A stretch of DNA of 64,000 nucleotides from Acidocella aromatica (lineage in GTDB: Bacteria; Pseudomonadota; Alphaproteobacteria; Acetobacterales; Acetobacteraceae): NCBI RefSeq assembly GCF_014201825.1, contig NZ_JACHFJ010000012.1:51251-115250 (forward strand), written 5' to 3'. Position 1 is the stretch's first letter, and the number at the start of each line of letters is the position of its first letter. Shown here piece after piece: positions 62,046 through 64,000 of the stretch. Both the position numbers and the translations under genes were made by a program. A model generated the notes under the pieces. It searched no databases. It was given only the letters and a program-made list of their open reading frames with translations, and had not been told where the DNA came from.

Positions 62046-63457
62046 GCGTCGTCGCCATCGACCAGGGCACGACGAGCACGCGCGCTTTGCGGCTGGAGGA
62101 TGGGCGGGCGCGCATCGTACATGCCGTGCGCCACGCGCAGCATCATCCGCGTGACGGCTGGGTGGAGCATGACCCGGAGGAGTTGCTTGGCAATATCCGG
62201 GAGTGTTTGCAGGTGGCGGGACGGGCTGAGGCCATTGGCATCGCCAATCAAGGGGAGAGCTGCCTTGCCTGGGACAAGGTGACGGGCAAGGCGCTGAGCC
62301 CGGTGATCGTGTGGCAGGATAACCGCACAGCGGGGGAGATCGAGGCGCTGCGCGCTTCGGGTGCGGAGGCGGAGACGCTGGCGCGGGCCGGGCTGCCGCT
62401 GGACGCGTATTTCTCCGCGAGCAAACTTGCCTGGATTTTGCGGGAGAGTCCCGAAGCCCGCGCGGCGCTGGCGGCGGGGCGGCTGCGGCTGGGCACCACT
62501 GATGCGTTTTTTCTCGACCGTCTGACCGGCGTGTTCGCCACCGATGTCACCACCGCCTCCCGCACCTCGCTGATGAATCTGGCGACGGGGCAATGGGATG
62601 CGGAGCTGTGCCGGATTTTCGGCGTGCCGATGGAGGCACTGCCGGAGATCCGCGATACGGCGGGGGCGTTTGGGGCGTTTGGCGGCGTGCCGGTGCGGGC
62701 CAGCGTGGTTGACCAGCAGGCGGCGCTTTACGGCCATGGGTGCCGGGGGCCGGGGGATGCGAAGATCACCTTCGGCACCGGGGCGTTTACCCTGGCGGTG
62801 ACGGGCGAGGAGATTGTGCGCGCGCCCGAGCAGGGGCTGTTGCCCACCGTGGCGTGGCGCAAGGCCGGGGTGAGCACCTATGCGGTGGATGGCGGCGTGT
62901 ACGATGCCGGGGCCGCCGTGGAATGGGGGCAGAGGCTGGGGCTGTTCGAGTCCTTTGCCGAATTGGATGAGTTCGAGGCCCCGCCTGCGATTTCACGCGG
63001 GCTGGCGTTTGTGCCCGCCCTCTCGGGACTGGCCTGCCCGCATTGGGACCGCTCGGCGGCGGCGCTGTGGATCGGCATGAGTGCCGGGACGACCAGGCGC
63101 GATCTGGCCCAGGCGCTGCTGGAGGGGATCGCGCTGCGCACGGCGGAGGTGGTGAGCGCGATGGATGCGCGCGTGGCCATCGGCGGACGGATTTCGGTGG
63201 ATGGCGGGCTGACGCGCAGCCGGTATTTTATCCGGTTCCTGGCGAATGCGTTGCAGCGGGAGGTGGCTTGCCCGGTGTTTGATGAGTTGACGGCGTTTGG
63301 GTGTGCGGCGTTGGCGGCGGGTGGGGATGTGGCGCGGCCTGGGGCGGTGCGGGTTGTGGCGGCGGATGTTGGGGATGTTGCTGGTTGGCACTCGGCTTTT
63401 TCCGAGGCGGTGGGGCGGGCGAAGGGGTGGCGGTACGAGATGGCGCATGACAAATAG
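62042..63457 (+). CDS. glpK: glycerol kinase-like FGGY carbohydrate kinase
   Basis: 471 residues. VAIDQGTTSTRALRL (4-18) is the phosphate-binding start, QDNRTAGEIEAL the glycerol-kinase-type segment, TFGTGAFTLAVTG and DGGLTRSRYFIRFLANAL the ATP-binding motifs of FGGY. It is about 25 residues shorter than E. coli GlpK, so the substrate could be another polyol. Start is GTG at 62042, sharing GTGA with the previous stop. The last 200 bases have a strong G-over-C bias. Confidence 0.85.
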   Translation: MSVVAIDQGTTSTRALRLEDGRARIVHAVRHAQHHPRDGWVEHDPEELLGNIRECLQVAGRAEAIGIANQGESCLAWDKVTGKALSPVIVWQDNRTAGEIEALRASGAEAETLARAGLPLDAYFSASKLAWILRESPEARAALAAGRLRLGTTDAFFLDRLTGVFATDVTTASRTSLMNLATGQWDAELCRIFGVPMEALPEIRDTAGAFGAFGGVPVRASVVDQQAALYGHGCRGPGDAKITFGTGAFTLAVTGEEIVRAPEQGLLPTVAWRKAGVSTYAVDGGVYDAGAAVEWGQRLGLFESFAELDEFEAPPAISRGLAFVPALSGLACPHWDRSAAALWIGMSAGTTRRDLAQALLEGIALRTAEVVSAMDARVAIGGRISVDGGLTRSRYFIRFLANALQREVACPVFDELTAFGCAALAAGGDVARPGAVRVVAADVGDVAGWHSAFSEAVGRAKGWRYEMAHDK

Positions 63458-63740
63458 CCAACCTAAAGACGATAATTCTGAAGGAAGCATTCCATCAGTT
63501 ACCGTTACTCGCGAGGAAATCCTGGCGTTTTCTGAAGCTATTGGCCTTGCATATGCAGCACCCGGAAGGTGCAGCACTATTTTTATGTTCGAGTTATACG
63601 CTCGTTCCCTCTTCCCGGTACCCGCCCCCGTTGATCCAAATAAAATGGCAGCTATATACTTGACTAAGCAGGCTTCAATTATGCGATATGCGGCGGATAT
63701 TTGCTCAAAACTTCAAGGACTTCTGCGTCACTCGCGATAA
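63447..63740 (+). CDS. uncharacterised 97-residue protein
   Basis: No family recognised. Polar head (MTNSQPKDDNSEGSIPSVTV), then EEILAFSEAIGLAYAAPGRC, STIFMFELYARSLFPVPAP and a helical end (QASIMRYAADICSKLQGLLR). The ATG overlaps the end of glpK by 11 bases. Base composition is clearly more AT-rich than glpK, as expected of recently acquired DNA near an IS element. The 3' end overlaps a convergent small gene by 62 bases. Confidence 0.5.
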   Translation: MTNSQPKDDNSEGSIPSVTVTREEILAFSEAIGLAYAAPGRCSTIFMFELYARSLFPVPAPVDPNKMAAIYLTKQASIMRYAADICSKLQGLLRHSR

Positions 63741-63879
63741 CATAGTGACGCACATCGTGCGATGTTTCTGCAAACAGGCTATCTGCTCTCGCCAGTTCTG
63801 CGAGCCAGGGGGATTCGTTGACAACGAAAGTCTTTCCGGGCGATCCATTTTTGCTGAAAATGCCCCACAGTGCGTTCAT
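63679..63879 (-). CDS. uncharacterised 66-residue protein
   Basis: The ATG has GAGGAAA five bases upstream, a good ribosome-binding site. The product (MNALWGIFSKNGSPGKTFVV, NESPWLAELARADSLFAETS, ending SKYPPHIA) has normal protein composition but no recognised domain. Overlapping, convergent to the 97-residue gene. It could be the last piece of an accessory gene interrupted by the IS element. Confidence 0.45.
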   Translation of the reverse strand: MNALWGIFSKNGSPGKTFVVNESPWLAELARADSLFAETSHDVRHYVIASDAEVLEVLSKYPPHIA

Positions 63880-63905
63880 GTAGCTTTCCTCTAGGCTTCG
63901 GAACG

Positions 63906-64000
63906 TGACGTGCTCCCCTGGAATGTGACCGTTTTTGTGTAGAGTCTGTTCCTGGGGGATAGACCGATGAAGGGCAGCCGATTTTCTGAAGAGCAGATTA
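63906..64000 (+). mobile_element. left end of an IS3-family insertion sequence (continues past the window)
   Basis: The transposase OrfA start at 63967 shows an IS3-type element. The terminal repeat probably starts at TGACGTGCTCCCC (63906), which looks like the TG-starting ends of the IS407-type subgroup. The exact boundary and the target duplication cannot be confirmed because the right end is missing. Confidence 0.65.
63967..64000 (+). CDS. IS3-family transposase OrfA, first 11 codons
   Basis: The frame reads MKGSRFSEEQI before the window ends. This is the characteristic start of IS3-family OrfA proteins (helix-turn-helix that binds the terminal repeats). Partial by window edge. Confidence 0.75.
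   Translation, partial: MKGSRFSEEQI

Noticed and set aside
63688..63894. A 68-codon rightward frame overlapping the 66-residue leftward gene
   Set aside because: It is Cys-rich in the manner of antisense translations, and the opposite strand has the better ribosome-binding site.
1..64000. CRISPR array, tRNA or rRNA genes
   Set aside because: No regularly spaced direct repeats and no tRNA-like cloverleaf or rRNA sequence were noticed on reading; a tRNAscan or CRISPR finder run would settle it.

Overview
The window is GC-rich, densely packed chromosomal DNA from an alphaproteobacterium. The best guess is Acetobacteraceae / Rhodospirillales. This rests on several points: an HdaA-type DnaA homologue, a CcrM GANTC methylase, split F0 b and b' genes in an F0 operon separate from F1, and a kinase-domain-only HprK followed by RapZ, EIIA-Man, HPr and EI. 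A ScfR-type regulator next to prpDCB and a heme-PAS FixL with FixJ fit the same placement. The family assignment is inference from gene content only. No tRNA, rRNA, CRISPR array or prophage was seen. The only clear mobile element is the start of an IS3-type element at the right edge.

Layout. 0-10.8 kb: ppk (partial), hdaA and an AI-2E permease run leftward, divergent from purM-purN and a tiny putative aa3 oxidase subunit IV. Then come a GNAT, an S49 peptidase, a cyclopropane-fatty-acid synthase and the rpsF-rpsR-rplI operon. A small accessory patch follows: an exported beta-barrel protein behind a Fur-like box, a GNAT gene remnant, a CAP-domain protein and an unknown small protein. 10.8-17.5 kb: a PatZ-like acetyltransferase, dnaB, alr, and mlaE-mlaF (lipid transport). 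17.5-22.9 kb: the propionate/2-methylcitrate module, with a regulator divergent from prpD-prpC-prpB and a TTTGCAAA operator between them. 22.9-28.3 kb: metal homeostasis, with an NRAMP-related transporter, Zur, and znuA-znuC-znuB-znuB behind a near-perfect Zur box.

28.3-42.2 kb holds a low-oxygen / nitrosative-stress region interrupted by housekeeping genes. It contains a FixK-like regulator, a receiver-only protein whose phospho-acceptor Asp is Lys, fixJ-fixL, carbamate kinase behind an FNR/FixK box, and a polar amino-acid ABC transporter lacking its ATPase. The F0 ATP synthase operon and ccrM follow, then hcp-hcr-nsrR, which also has an FNR/FixK box. 42.2-49.3 kb: minCDE, then hprK-rapZ-EIIA-HPr-EI (a regulatory phosphotransferase chain with no sugar permease) and mnmE. 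49.3-57.9 kb: an exported (alpha/alpha)6-like protein, a dienelactone hydrolase, and ornithine decarboxylase with a long structured leader containing an Arg-rich upstream ORF. Then come an OmpR/EnvZ-type pair, a P-loop kinase, an ABC-F ATPase and ndk. 58-63.5 kb: a CtaG-like membrane protein, an Lrp regulator and a three-gene glycerol-3-phosphate / FAD oxidoreductase / glycerol kinase operon. The right end holds two small unknown genes and the IS3 left end.

The most unusual observations are: the ornithine decarboxylase leader with its overlapping Arg-rich upstream ORF; a tandem duplication of the last eight codons of atpB whose copies differ only at synonymous positions; the Asp-to-Lys pseudo-receiver beside FixLJ; and a three-way-junction repeat after prpB. 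Start codons were chosen from Shine-Dalgarno spacing and family alignment recalled from memory; no database search could be run.
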